A stretch of DNA of 64,000 nt from DASQHY01 sp035602605 (lineage in GTDB: Bacteria > Acidobacteriota > Terriglobia > Acidiferrales > UBA7541). The notes under the pieces are model-generated. The model did no database searches, was not told the DNA's origin, and saw only the letters and a list, made by a program, of their open reading frames with translations. Positions 34,801 through 42,807 of this stretch are shown here, piece after piece; the first letter of the stretch is position 1; each line of letters starts with the position of its first letter. The stretch is from contig DATNLZ010000008.1 of the NCBI GenBank assembly GCA_035602605.1, forward strand, positions 1-64,000, written 5' to 3'. The position numbers were made by a program, and so were the translations under genes.

Positions 34801-35643
34801 TCGCTCCAAGTAGCGGTCACCCGGCGTGTCGCCAGAGACTTCACTTTTAGCCTTGCTTATACCTTCTCGAAAGCGCTTGGTACGGCGGGTGGCGATGGCG
34901 ATTTCGTCAATCCCAACAATCCTCGGCTCTATGATTACCGGTTACTGGGTTTTGACCGTACACACGCCTTCGTCGCGACTTACGTCTATGACTTGCCTAA
35001 GCCGGGCAAATACTTAGGTAATTACTGGATCGCGCGAGGGGCTCTCGATGGCTGGGAGATTTCCGGCATCACTTCGCTGATCAGCGGCAACCCGTTTGAG
35101 CTGGGGGTCGGGGTTGGCGGTGTTAACGCCAACCAGCGGATCACTGGCTCCTGGACCGAGCCTCCACGATTCAACCTGAAAGCCAACCCTCGGAAAGGGC
35201 CGAACGGTTTGTTAATCAACCCGGATGCGTTTGCCATTCCGGCGGTCGGCAGCATTGGTCTCGGCAATCGTACATATCTTAGGAATCCGGGCATCAACAA
35301 TACCGACCTTTCGCTCTTCAAGAACTTCTCGTTCAGTGGCGACAACGTTCGTCGTCTCCAACTTCGCTTCGAGATGTTCAATGCCTTCAATCATACGCAG
35401 TTCAGCTCCATAAACGCCGGAGTCAATCTGGTCGTGCCAAACGGCGCTGATGCTAACGGTAATCCAAGGTTTATCACCGGCAATGGAATTTTCGCCCGCT
35501 ACAACGAGGCGATGATTACCAACAATCTCCGCAGCCAGGCTGCCGATAAAGATAAGGACAGGCCCCTTGGCTTTTTCTTCGGCGAGTACAACGGCGCGCG
35601 TGACCCGCGCATTATTCAGCTAGGAGTGAAATTTTACTGGTAG
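31897..35643 (+). CDS. TonB-dependent outer-membrane receptor of the arabinofuranosidase locus
   Basis: 1248 residues from ATG 31897 behind AGGAGGTCAA; an upstream in-frame ATG (31846) lacks a ribosome site and overlaps an operator. Signal peptide MMRSGLWIRWSATLGLMLLA. Regulatory-like domain at about 28-110 (SITGTVMDSTGAAIADASVT, PQLPPGRYDITVEKSGF). Plug at about 125-265 (LNGRNYHDFLKTLPGVITG, KELTVDGSSD, NFQAEYGRAGGAFVSVVTKS). Large barrel with KLFFYWNQEWY, GYVQDNWKATRKLTLDYGLR and LQLRFEMFNAFNHTQF, ending GVKFYW. It is followed by a TPR protein and a GH51 arabinofuranosidase on the same strand and preceded by LacI operators. Uptake of arabinose-containing oligosaccharides is inferred from this context. 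Confidence 0.9.
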   Translation: MMRSGLWIRWSATLGLMLLAGLASFGQSTSGSITGTVMDSTGAAIADASVTITNRETNSTRTVNSNTVGIFVAPQLPPGRYDITVEKSGFKKLLKTDVILNAIEQINAGHFTLDIGAVTESVSVTAEVERTEIQSESGERSGLVTGTQLRDLALNGRNYHDFLKTLPGVITGNVSTGQVSSSTGSLGSFNVNGTRSNQKELTVDGSSDIDTGNNVDTHASVNPDAIAEFKVLTSNFQAEYGRAGGAFVSVVTKSGTKDFHGGFRYFHRHEGFNANNYFRNAQGRRPDGSELQPRQLYRYNSEGYDIGGPVHLPRSIFGRLGGFNENKDKLFFYWNQEWYQQLAPEGTRNIRVPSLAERNGDFSKTTDGNGNPVIVRSPFTRQPYTGNIIPSTEPWFANGQAILKLYPQPNVEGNPQFNYTSAVSTQYPRREDILRIDYNITERTHLMVRYTNNHEKRLLAYGSFASDLNFPLSPISFPRPGRNGVLTLTHTFSPTLTNEFIFGPSSNFIDLRPSNDLALASANGITVPKLFPSVGFGYVPNFRYGGIDNQTFPFTNFNGLPFINQNHTFNFIDNVVKIIGSHMLKAGFYAQRSRKDQTSFARTDSDINFNNDTNNSLNTGHPYANALLGIYNNYTQASNFLKGFYRYWNIEGYVQDNWKATRKLTLDYGLRISWYEPQYDVRLQTGAFNPSVYDPSKTPRLYLPVCLNNSAPCSGGARRRAVDPAKLVPGFVPTELNTLPSNFIAALVSGTGDIANGIGQASKGYPRGGYDSRGPQWGPRLGFAYDLLGNGKTVVRGGFGITYDRVNGNIAFDQIANPPTILQPQLLFGELAKLTPGQTGLLAPSGVVGYAKEGNLPTIYSMSLGVQSNIGFNTMLDVAYVGTLSRHLFWARELNYTPLGFLFTKAAQDPTQFSGGVLPDSDPSIAQVYRDAGLKFDGTKALPANLIRNYAGLAGIRFEENAASSNFHSLQVAVTRRVARDFTFSLAYTFSKALGTAGGDGDFVNPNNPRLYDYRLLGFDRTHAFVATYVYDLPKPGKYLGNYWIARGALDGWEISGITSLISGNPFELGVGVGGVNANQRITGSWTEPPRFNLKANPRKGPNGLLINPDAFAIPAVGSIGLGNRTYLRNPGINNTDLSLFKNFSFSGDNVRRLQLRFEMFNAFNHTQFSSINAGVNLVVPNGADANGNPRFITGNGIFARYNEAMITNNLRSQAADKDKDRPLGFFFGEYNGARDPRIIQLGVKFYW

Positions 35644-35674
35644 ATATCGCACCGGGCTCCTGGCCCCGTATTGC

Positions 35675-35698
35675 GCGGGTGCTTAAGCTCCCACCCGC
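35675..35698 (+). terminator. Hairpin between receptor and TPR genes
   Basis: GCGGGTG (35675-35681) and CACCCGC (35692-35698) form a perfect 7-bp GC-rich stem with a 10-base loop, 32 bp after the receptor stop. There is no T-run, so it may be a weak or Rho-assisted terminator, or an mRNA-stabilising stem that lets the receptor be made in excess over the downstream TPR and GH51 proteins. Confidence 0.35.
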
Positions 35699-35740
35699 GG
35701 CGCTATCTTCGGCAAGGTAAGGTATCATCGAATACCGGCT

Positions 35741-36868
35741 ATGCTAGCCCCGCTGCTCCTCGCATTTCTGTTTTCATTTCCTCCTGGTCTCCATCAACAG
35801 GAGGACGTCAGCTCAAAGTTCAATCGCGCCGTTGAGTTGCAACGCCAGGGCGCGCACCACGAGGCGGCAGCGGAATACCGGGCAGTACTGGCCATCGCGC
35901 CCAACTATGCCGAAGCCCAGGCGAATTTGGGCGTGGTTCTAGCCAGACTTGGTAATTATGAGGAAGCGATTGCGGCTTACGAATCAGTGTTGCGCCTCAA
36001 ACCGGAACTGACCCCTGTCCTGCTCAATCTGGGCATCGCACATTACCGGGTGGGACAGTTCGCGAAAGCGGTAGCGGCTCTGGAGCGTTTTCTCGCTACC
36101 GCGCCCGACAACGTGCAAGCACATCAGTTGATGGGCAACTCGCTCGTACAGCTGGGAAGGGATGCGGAAGCCGTCAAGCACCTGGAACCAACTCTATCGG
36201 CTGTGTCGGATGATGTGACCGTGCTCTACAGCCTCGGCACCGCCTTTCTGCGTCTGCACCGCCCCGAATTCACCTCTATCCTGCAGCGCCTGGCTGCGCG
36301 TACTGACGGAGTCGCTCTCGCGACCTTGCTTCAGGGTCAGGCGCACCTGGAGCTGTTTCAATTCGAGAGGGCCGCGACTGAGCTGGAAACGGCGGCGCAA
36401 CTCTCGCCCGATCTGCCGCGGGTGCAATTCTTGCTCGGGGTCGCTTATCTCAAGCTGCGACGCTACGAAACCGCAAAGGCTTGTTTGGAGCGTGAGCTGA
36501 TCCGCACGCCCAATGACTTCATGACACTCTATTACCTGGCCTTTCTCGAAGAGAAGCAGGGTCACCTGAGCGCCACGCGGCAGCATATTGAAGCTGCGCT
36601 CGAAGAGGATCCACAATCAGTGGAAGCCAAAATACTGCTGGGGAAAGTGCTCGTTAAACAGGACCGGGTGGCGGAAGCTGTGCGCGTCTTGGAACGGGTC
36701 ATTGCAGAGCAGCCGCAAAATTCGGAGCCGCGCTACCTGCTGGCGCGCAGTTATCAAAAGCTGGGTCGAAAACAGGAGGCCGCGCGCGAGTTCGCCGAAT
36801 TCGAACGTCTCAAGACGCTAGAGCTCCAAATGATTGATCTTGCCGTTGAAAAAAAAACGAAGCAGTAG
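35741..36868 (+). CDS. Secreted or anchored TPR-repeat protein
   Basis: 375 residues with a short signal-like N-terminus (MLAPLLLAFLFSFPPG). About nine tetratricopeptide repeats follow; clear units are NRAVELQRQGAHHEAAAEYR, AQANLGVVLARLGNYEEAIA, VLLNLGIAHYRVGQFAKAVA and VQFLLGVAYLKLRRYETAKA. The end is a Lys-rich tail. TPR proteins commonly sit next to TonB receptors in Acidobacteria; they are thought to scaffold the receptor or a periplasmic complex, though the role is not established. It is placed between a receptor and GH51, 33 bp before the latter, so it is in the same operon. Confidence 0.8.
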   Translation: MLAPLLLAFLFSFPPGLHQQEDVSSKFNRAVELQRQGAHHEAAAEYRAVLAIAPNYAEAQANLGVVLARLGNYEEAIAAYESVLRLKPELTPVLLNLGIAHYRVGQFAKAVAALERFLATAPDNVQAHQLMGNSLVQLGRDAEAVKHLEPTLSAVSDDVTVLYSLGTAFLRLHRPEFTSILQRLAARTDGVALATLLQGQAHLELFQFERAATELETAAQLSPDLPRVQFLLGVAYLKLRRYETAKACLERELIRTPNDFMTLYYLAFLEEKQGHLSATRQHIEAALEEDPQSVEAKILLGKVLVKQDRVAEAVRVLERVIAEQPQNSEPRYLLARSYQKLGRKQEAAREFAEFERLKTLELQMIDLAVEKKTKQ

Positions 36869-36901
36869 GGCCATTACATCAATTTGTCTAAAGGAGAGGG
36901 A

Positions 36902-38827
36902 ATGGCAGCAATTGCAATGGTATGGGTACTTTTGGCAGCAACGATGCCAGGACCGCTGATTGCACGAGCGGAGACCAGCGCTGGTATTGCGACGCTGAAT
37001 ATCGACACGAGTAAACCGCTCCATTCGGTCAGCCCGATGCTCTATGGGCTAATGACCGAGGAGATCAACTATTCCTACGACGGCGGTTTGTATGCCGAAA
37101 TGGTGCGCAATCGCACGTTCCTCGGGCGGGAAAATGCCGCGCCGGCACACTGGTTTGTCGTGCAAGAGGGAAATGCAAACGCGGCGATCAAAGTCGATTC
37201 GACACAAGGGCCAAGTGAGGCGGTACGCACCAGCATGCTGATCGATGTGGCCAAGGCGGATCCCGAGAACATGGCAGGAGCGCTGAACGAAGGCTATTGG
37301 GGAATGGCGGTCCGGCCGAACACGACCTACAAAGGTTCGTTCTACGCAAAAGGCGACGCGGCCGGTATGGGTCCGGTAACGGTGACCTTGGTGAACAATA
37401 ACAGCGGCAAAGCAGTTGCCAAGGCGACCACGGCAGAGCCAACGACGGAATGGAAGAGGTACGAATTCACCTTGGCGGTTGGGAACCTCGCGACCTCGGC
37501 GGCCAACCACCTCACGCTCGCCGTAGGACACACTGGAAAGATCTGGCTCTCGCTGGTGTCCTTATTTCCGCCCACCTATCACGACCGTGCAAACGGTAAT
37601 CGAATCGACATCATGGAGAAATTGGCCGCAATGCATAGCAAGTTCCTGCGTTTCCCCGGAGGAAATTACCTTGAGGGAGATGAGATCCATCAGAGATTCG
37701 ACTGGAAGAGGACGCTCGGGGACCTCGTCGATAGGCCAGGTCATCCAAGCCCCTGGAGATACGAGTCGACCGACGGAATGGGGCTCGTGGAGTTTATGGA
37801 GTGGGCCGAGGACTTGAACATCCAGCCGGTACTAGCGGTCTACGCAGGGTACTCGTTAAAAGGTTCGCGCATTGCTCCGGGGCCGGCTTTAGCGCCCTTT
37901 GTCGACGATGCCATGGAAGAACTGGAATTCGTGATGGGGGACGCGGCGGGCACGACCTGGGGAGCAGTGCGTGCAAAGCTCGGACACCCAAAGCCTTTCC
38001 CGCTGCAGTACGTGGAGATCGGAAACGAGGATCAGTTCGACCGATCCGGAAGCTATGAAGGACGATATGCGCAGTTCTACAAGGCCATCAAGAAAAAATA
38101 CCCCCAGTTGCAGGTGATTGCCACTACAGCAGTGAAGCGAACCAAGCCCGATGTGCTGGATGACCATTACTATAGGCGAGCAACGGAATTCTTCGCCGAT
38201 GTGAAGCACTACGATGCAGCTGATCGTAATGGACCAAAGATCTTCGTGGGCGAGTGGGCGACGCGCGAGGGAGCGCCTACGACAAACTTCCAAGCGGCGC
38301 TTGGCGATGCGGCTTGGATGACCGGGATGGAAAGGAACAGCGATGTCATCGTGATGGCCTGCTACGCTCCCCTGTTTGTGAACGTTAACCCTGGAGGAAT
38401 GCAGTGGGAATCGAACCTGATCGGGTATGACGCGGTGTGGAGCTTTGGATCGCCAAGCTACTACGCCCAAGCAATGTTCGCAGAGTACTTGGGCACGGTA
38501 GTGCCAACGTCCTCCATAACCGGATCTGTGTCAGAAAGGTTCTTTTATTCTGTTACGAGCGACCCCACCAAAGGCAAGATCTATCTGAAACTGGTGAATG
38601 CTTCATCCGCGGATCAACCGCTGAACATCAATCTCGCAGAGCCCGTTCATATCGCCAGTGATGCAGCGCTGGTGACCCTTAGCGCCGCTGATCCGATGGC
38701 CACCAATTCAATCGCGGACCGCGAACGGATCGTCCCCATAAAGACCAAACTTCACGGAGTTGCTGCGAATTTCAGTCATCGGTTGCCGCCTTATACCATT
38801 CAGATGATGGAATTGGACGCGAAATAG
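36902..38827 (+). CDS. Secreted GH51 alpha-L-arabinofuranosidase with N-terminal carbohydrate-binding-like domain
   Basis: About 641 residues from ATG 36902 behind AAAGGAGAGGGA; signal peptide MAAIAMVWVLLAATMPGPLI. Residues about 30-240 contain a LYGLMTEEINYSYDGGLYAE strand region and a jelly-roll insert like CBM4/9 (NEGYWGMAVRPNTTYKGSFY). The (beta/alpha)8 barrel carries KFLRFPGGNYLEG, the acid/base motif YVEIGNEDQF (Glu of NE) and the nucleophile motif IFVGEWATREG (Glu). A C-terminal beta-sandwich ends the protein. The enzyme removes terminal arabinofuranose from arabinan or arabinoxylan outside the cytoplasm. It forms an operon with the receptor and TPR genes, with the LacI regulator convergent downstream. 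Confidence 0.9.
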   Translation: MAAIAMVWVLLAATMPGPLIARAETSAGIATLNIDTSKPLHSVSPMLYGLMTEEINYSYDGGLYAEMVRNRTFLGRENAAPAHWFVVQEGNANAAIKVDSTQGPSEAVRTSMLIDVAKADPENMAGALNEGYWGMAVRPNTTYKGSFYAKGDAAGMGPVTVTLVNNNSGKAVAKATTAEPTTEWKRYEFTLAVGNLATSAANHLTLAVGHTGKIWLSLVSLFPPTYHDRANGNRIDIMEKLAAMHSKFLRFPGGNYLEGDEIHQRFDWKRTLGDLVDRPGHPSPWRYESTDGMGLVEFMEWAEDLNIQPVLAVYAGYSLKGSRIAPGPALAPFVDDAMEELEFVMGDAAGTTWGAVRAKLGHPKPFPLQYVEIGNEDQFDRSGSYEGRYAQFYKAIKKKYPQLQVIATTAVKRTKPDVLDDHYYRRATEFFADVKHYDAADRNGPKIFVGEWATREGAPTTNFQAALGDAAWMTGMERNSDVIVMACYAPLFVNVNPGGMQWESNLIGYDAVWSFGSPSYYAQAMFAEYLGTVVPTSSITGSVSERFFYSVTSDPTKGKIYLKLVNASSADQPLNINLAEPVHIASDAALVTLSAADPMATNSIADRERIVPIKTKLHGVAANFSHRLPPYTIQMMELDAK

Positions 38828-38972
38828 GACCATCTCGGATCGATCGCAGCAGGCGAGTCTGCGGCGCACGATCCCATTGGGCGCAGTCAGGAAAGCGAGA
38901 TTACCTGAGCTCAACCGAGGGCGTATCGCACGCGCGAAACAACGCGCTGGAATCAACTAGGGTTCGAGAAAC

Positions 38973-40052
38973 CTAAGACTCTGCAGACTGTTTCGAAGCG
39001 ACAGCGATTGCGCCAACCCGCCCAACCGAGCCCTTGCGGGCGGGGCCAGTGGATTCTCGCACCACGAGCTCCGGATCAATAAGGATTTCCTGGCCCGCGA
39101 GGTTTTCCTTCTTTGACTCGGGAACCAGATTCTCAAAGATAATACGACCGATCTGTTCCCGCGGAATGTGCACCGTGGTCAGTGCCGGCGACGAAAACTC
39201 CGCCAGTTTGATATTGTCGAAGCCGATCACCGACACATCTTCGGGCACGCGGTAACCCCTATCACGAAGCTCGCGCAGAACTCCAACAGCCATGAAGTCA
39301 TTGACGCAGATGATCGCCGTCGGATCGAGACCAGAGGAAAGAAGCTCGCGGGCCGCTTGACGTCCTCCCTCGAGACCGTCAGTCCCCGAAACGACTAGGG
39401 TTTCCGCGTCCGGTGAGCTGCGTGCAACCATTTCGAGAAACGTCTTCTTGCGCTCGCTGATCGGTCCCAGTGTGGTGTGGTGCCCGATAAAAGCCATCCG
39501 TACGTGGCCCAGGGCAGAAAGATACTCCACCGTCTTTCTCACCCCTTTGCGGTAGTCCACGCGAACGTTCGTGACGTTTCGGGTTGGCTTGCCCACGTCA
39601 TAGAATACGATCGGAATTTTCGTATCCGTGAGGAGCTGCATTAGGTCGGCATCCATTTCGGAAACAATGGCGGCGATTCCAGCAACCCGCCAGCCGATCA
39701 TCAGGCGAATGCTGGCAATAAGCTGCTCGGAACGATAGTCCGTGTTCGCGACCACGACTTCGTAGGCGTGGGCGTGCGCAGCTACTTCAAGAGCCCGGTA
39801 GATGTCGAAGAAGAAAGGATTTTCTATGTTCGAGACGAGGATTCCGAGCGTCCGGCTCTTTCCTCGAGCGAGAGACCGTGCGTGCAAGTTGGGATGGTAT
39901 TTTAAGACTTCGGCGGCTCGCAGCACACGCGCGCGCGTCGAGCTTTTAACGACATTGAGGTTATTCAGGACGCGGGAAACCGTGGAAGCGGAGACACCGG
40001 CCTTCTTCGCGACGGCGTTCAAGTCCATGTGCACCATATGCTTTGCGTGCAT
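38973..40052 (-). CDS. LacI-family transcriptional regulator
   Basis: About 359 residues. I prefer ATG 40052; an in-frame ATG at 40028 starts directly at MDLNAVAKKAGVSASTVSRV, and the frame is open to 40109. The N-terminal helix-turn-helix with hinge (VSASTVSRVLNNLNVVKSST, LARGKSRTLGILV) is followed by a periplasmic-binding-protein-like effector domain (NIENPFFFDIYRALE, ICVNDFMAVGVLREL, SVIGFDNIKLAEFSSPALTT). It is complete. It is convergent with the GH51 gene and divergent from the DUF1259 gene. A perfect LacI-type palindrome lies 180 bp upstream, and related sites precede the receptor at 31897, so it probably represses both flanking units until an arabinose-derived sugar binds. Confidence 0.88.
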   Translation of the reverse strand: MHAKHMVHMDLNAVAKKAGVSASTVSRVLNNLNVVKSSTRARVLRAAEVLKYHPNLHARSLARGKSRTLGILVSNIENPFFFDIYRALEVAAHAHAYEVVVANTDYRSEQLIASIRLMIGWRVAGIAAIVSEMDADLMQLLTDTKIPIVFYDVGKPTRNVTNVRVDYRKGVRKTVEYLSALGHVRMAFIGHHTTLGPISERKKTFLEMVARSSPDAETLVVSGTDGLEGGRQAARELLSSGLDPTAIICVNDFMAVGVLRELRDRGYRVPEDVSVIGFDNIKLAEFSSPALTTVHIPREQIGRIIFENLVPESKKENLAGQEILIDPELVVRESTGPARKGSVGRVGAIAVASKQSAES

Positions 40053-40230
40053 CGGTCGTTCCGGTTGACCTCGACAGCGCATTTTAAGCCGATATGCATC
40101 GTCGCTCAACTACCTTCTGCCGGTAGGCTCACGGACTCGGCCAAAACTGTCCCCGCGCGGACGGGAACGGATGCGTGCGACAAACGCGAGGCGCGTGCGG
40201 GGAGAGTGGGCGAAGAACTGGCGGCCTTGC

Positions 40231-40244
40231 TGCAAGCGGTTGCA
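40231..40244. promoter_or_regulatory. LacI-type operator between lacI-like gene and DUF1259 gene
   Basis: TGCAAGCGGTTGCA is an exact match to TGCAA-N-CG-N-TTGCA. It sits in the divergent gap, about 180 bp from the regulator start and 142 bp from the DUF1259 start, suitable for control of both. The shared core with sites at 31770 and 31858 links the two ends of the locus. Confidence 0.65.
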
Positions 40245-40385
40245 CGAGCGTGGTCATTCAGGTCGTTTCGTGATCCGCCAAAGTTATACAATTGCCTGCG
40301 CAGGTGTCGGATCTGAGGATCGCCTAGAAGTATTTCTATGAAGTGGATCACGCGAAGCAATGTCAAAGATGAGGAGGTTGCGCAA

Positions 40386-41312
40386 ATGCCTCGTTTTACG
40401 CAAAAAGGAATCGTAATCCTATTCGCGAGTATCTGTTTACTCGTTTCCGGCATCAGTGCTTGCGCTCAGGACATGCCGGGTGAGTATCAGGACGTTCTAA
40501 AGTTTCTCGACCGGACGGGTGACTTCAAGGCCGGCGCTCTCAAGGTCAATATTCCACGCAACGATTTGAAAATGACGATTCAGGGAGTATCGGCTCCCAC
40601 GCCGTTTGGTTTCGGCGGCTGGATTGCGTTGACCAAGACCGCGGATGGGAATGAGGTGATGATGGGTGATCTGGTTCTACTCCAGGAGGAAGTCAATCCA
40701 GTCATGTCTGCACTGCTCGACAACGGAATTGATGTCACTGCGCTGCACAACCATTTCTTTTGGGACGACCCGCGGGTCTTTTACATGCACGTCCACGGGA
40801 TGGGGAAAGCGTCGGACCTCGCGCGCCGCGTGAAGCCCGGATTGGATTTGATCGGCCACGTCACGCCACCAGCTGCCGTTCGAGCGAGCTCCGGCGGCAC
40901 TCCTCTCGACACCGCGAAGCTTGCCAAGATTGTGGGACACCAAGGGGAACAGTCCGGTGCGGTTTACAAGATCACCGTAGGGCGCGACGACCTAGGCATG
41001 AAGGAGCACGGCGCCACGATCAACGCTCGGATGGGGTTGAATACCTGGGCCGCATTCGTCGGCACGCAAGAAGACGCTGCCGTTGCTGGCGATGTGGCGA
41101 TGCTCGAAAACGAAGTCATTCCAGTTCTGAGAGTGCTTCGCAAGAATGGTCTCGACGTGGTTGCGATTCATCATCACATGATCGAAGACCGGCCTGTCGT
41201 GATCTTTCTGCATTACTGGGGCAGAGGGCCGGCAGAAAAACTCGCGAAGGCATTCAAAGCAGCTCTCGATGAACTGGGCAAGAGTACCCCTTCGCATGGA
41301 ATGAAGCGCTAG
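40386..41312 (+). CDS. Secreted DUF1259 (LppY/LpqO-like) protein with two repeats
   Basis: About 308 residues from ATG 40386 behind AGGAGGTTGCGCAA. Signal peptide KGIVILFASICLLVSGISAC with a cysteine at its end, so it could be a lipoprotein. Two homologous DUF1259 halves follow: DLKMTIQGVSAPTPFGFGGW ... VTALHNHFFWDDPRVFYMHV, then RDDLGMKEHGATINARMGLN ... VVAIHHHMIEDRPVVIFLHY. The paired His-rich motifs (LHNHFFWDDPR; IHHHMIEDRP) look like metal or ligand sites. Function of the family is unknown. It is the first gene of a likely three-gene unit under the LacI-type operator. Confidence 0.85.
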   Translation: MPRFTQKGIVILFASICLLVSGISACAQDMPGEYQDVLKFLDRTGDFKAGALKVNIPRNDLKMTIQGVSAPTPFGFGGWIALTKTADGNEVMMGDLVLLQEEVNPVMSALLDNGIDVTALHNHFFWDDPRVFYMHVHGMGKASDLARRVKPGLDLIGHVTPPAAVRASSGGTPLDTAKLAKIVGHQGEQSGAVYKITVGRDDLGMKEHGATINARMGLNTWAAFVGTQEDAAVAGDVAMLENEVIPVLRVLRKNGLDVVAIHHHMIEDRPVVIFLHYWGRGPAEKLAKAFKAALDELGKSTPSHGMKR

Positions 41313-41443
41313 GCTTGACGTTCACCCTGCTTAGCTTCAAGAGAATAAATCCCGGAACCTCTTTTGATTCTTGCAGCGGGAGTCGCCGGCATGCTGTTTT
41401 TCAAAGGTTAAGGGTTACCAAGTGTTTGAACAAATCACCGGAG

Positions 41444-42727
41444 ATGTTAAAGACGACTATGCCCGTTACCGGCTTGCTACCCGGCGCGCTTAGATTTTTG
41501 ACCCATGACGGGTGGCTGTTATTCCTCACACGATCCATGCGCCTGTTCGCATACGGGTCTTTATCTGTCGTTTTGGTTTTCTACTTGATTGGTGTAGGGC
41601 TCAATACCTCCCAAACCGGGTTACTTCTCACGCTGACACTGGTCGGCGATACGGTGATCTCGCTGTATCTCACCACTCGAGCTGACCGGATCGGGCGCCG
41701 TCGCATGCTGATTGTGGGGGCCATTCTGATGGCGCTTGCGGGGTTAGCGTTTGCCGGCACAAGGAACCTCTTGCTCCTGATTCTCGCCGGTACGATTGGG
41801 GTTATAAGTCCAAGCGGCAACGAAGTGGGCCCGTTTCTGTCGATTGAACAGGCCGCCCTCTCGCATGTTGTTCCCGATCGAGGGAGAACGGAAGTGTTTG
41901 CGTGGTACGCGCTGGCCGGCTCGGTGGCCACTGCCACGGGTGCCCTATTTGCCGGGGCTATCACCCAGGCGCTGCAGAGAACCACAATGACACCGGTTGG
42001 AAGTTACCGGGCTGTGGTTGTTCTTTATGCTGCTCTGGGCGTTCTGCTGGCCGGTTTGTTTACTCGTCTTTCGTCTGCGGCGGAAGTGAGCCCGTCTCAA
42101 GTGGAACCGGCCGTACCAGCGAGTAAGGGGAACTTCTTCGGGATCGGCCGATCATTGCCGGTGGTGATCAAACTTTCACGCTTGTTCGCCCTGGACTCGT
42201 TTGCGGGTGGCTTTGTAGTGCAGAGCTTCGCGGCTTATTGGTTCTACCTTCGTTTCGGCGTAAACCCTGCAACGCTCGGGGTCATTTTCTTTTGGGCCAA
42301 TATCTTTGCCGGAATTTCGGCCCTGTTAGCGTCCCGGCTAGCCGCACGTTGGGGGCTTGTCAATACGATGGTTTTCACCCATCTGCCTTCGAATATTCTG
42401 CTCATTCTGATACCACTGATGCCCAGTCTTTGGCTGGCTGTTGCGGTTCTTCTGGTACGTTTCAGTATCAGCCAAATGGATGTCCCAACCCGGCAGTCCT
42501 ACACCATGGCGGTAGTCAGTGCGGAAGAACGCTCGGCGGCAGCGGGAATAACCGGTGTGGCGCGCACCACCGGTGCGGCCATCAGTCCGTTGTTTGTGGG
42601 ATTTATGTTTGCTCGGCCTTCACTGATAAACGCGCCGTTCTTCATTGCCGGAACGCTGAAGATTCTCTACGATGTGTTGCTCTATAGAGAATTCGTAGCT
42701 ATTCAACCACCTGAGGAAATACGGTAG
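41444..42727 (+). CDS. Major facilitator superfamily transporter
   Basis: About 427 residues with about 12 membrane helices. ATG 41444 or 41459 is preferred; the frame is open back to a TTG at 41315 but that extension is hydrophilic and unlikely. MFS motif A between helices 2 and 3 is TTRADRIGRRRMLIVGAIL. Other landmarks are SPSGNEVGPFLSIEQAALSH, GARTTGAAISP-type helix 11 (VARTTGAAISPLFVG) and the loop QMDVPTRQSYTMAVV. It lies 131 bp after DUF1259 and 80 bp before a YncE-like gene. The substrate could be a sugar released by the locus or an unrelated drug-like compound; sequence alone does not decide. Confidence 0.85.
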   Translation: MLKTTMPVTGLLPGALRFLTHDGWLLFLTRSMRLFAYGSLSVVLVFYLIGVGLNTSQTGLLLTLTLVGDTVISLYLTTRADRIGRRRMLIVGAILMALAGLAFAGTRNLLLLILAGTIGVISPSGNEVGPFLSIEQAALSHVVPDRGRTEVFAWYALAGSVATATGALFAGAITQALQRTTMTPVGSYRAVVVLYAALGVLLAGLFTRLSSAAEVSPSQVEPAVPASKGNFFGIGRSLPVVIKLSRLFALDSFAGGFVVQSFAAYWFYLRFGVNPATLGVIFFWANIFAGISALLASRLAARWGLVNTMVFTHLPSNILLILIPLMPSLWLAVAVLLVRFSISQMDVPTRQSYTMAVVSAEERSAAAGITGVARTTGAAISPLFVGFMFARPSLINAPFFIAGTLKILYDVLLYREFVAIQPPEEIR

Positions 42728-42807
42728 CAGGGAAAACACATGTGCACAGGAGTTGGATTACCGGGGCGTCGGGAAGCGTGGCTCACTAGGTTTAAGGAGG
42801 AGATTCT

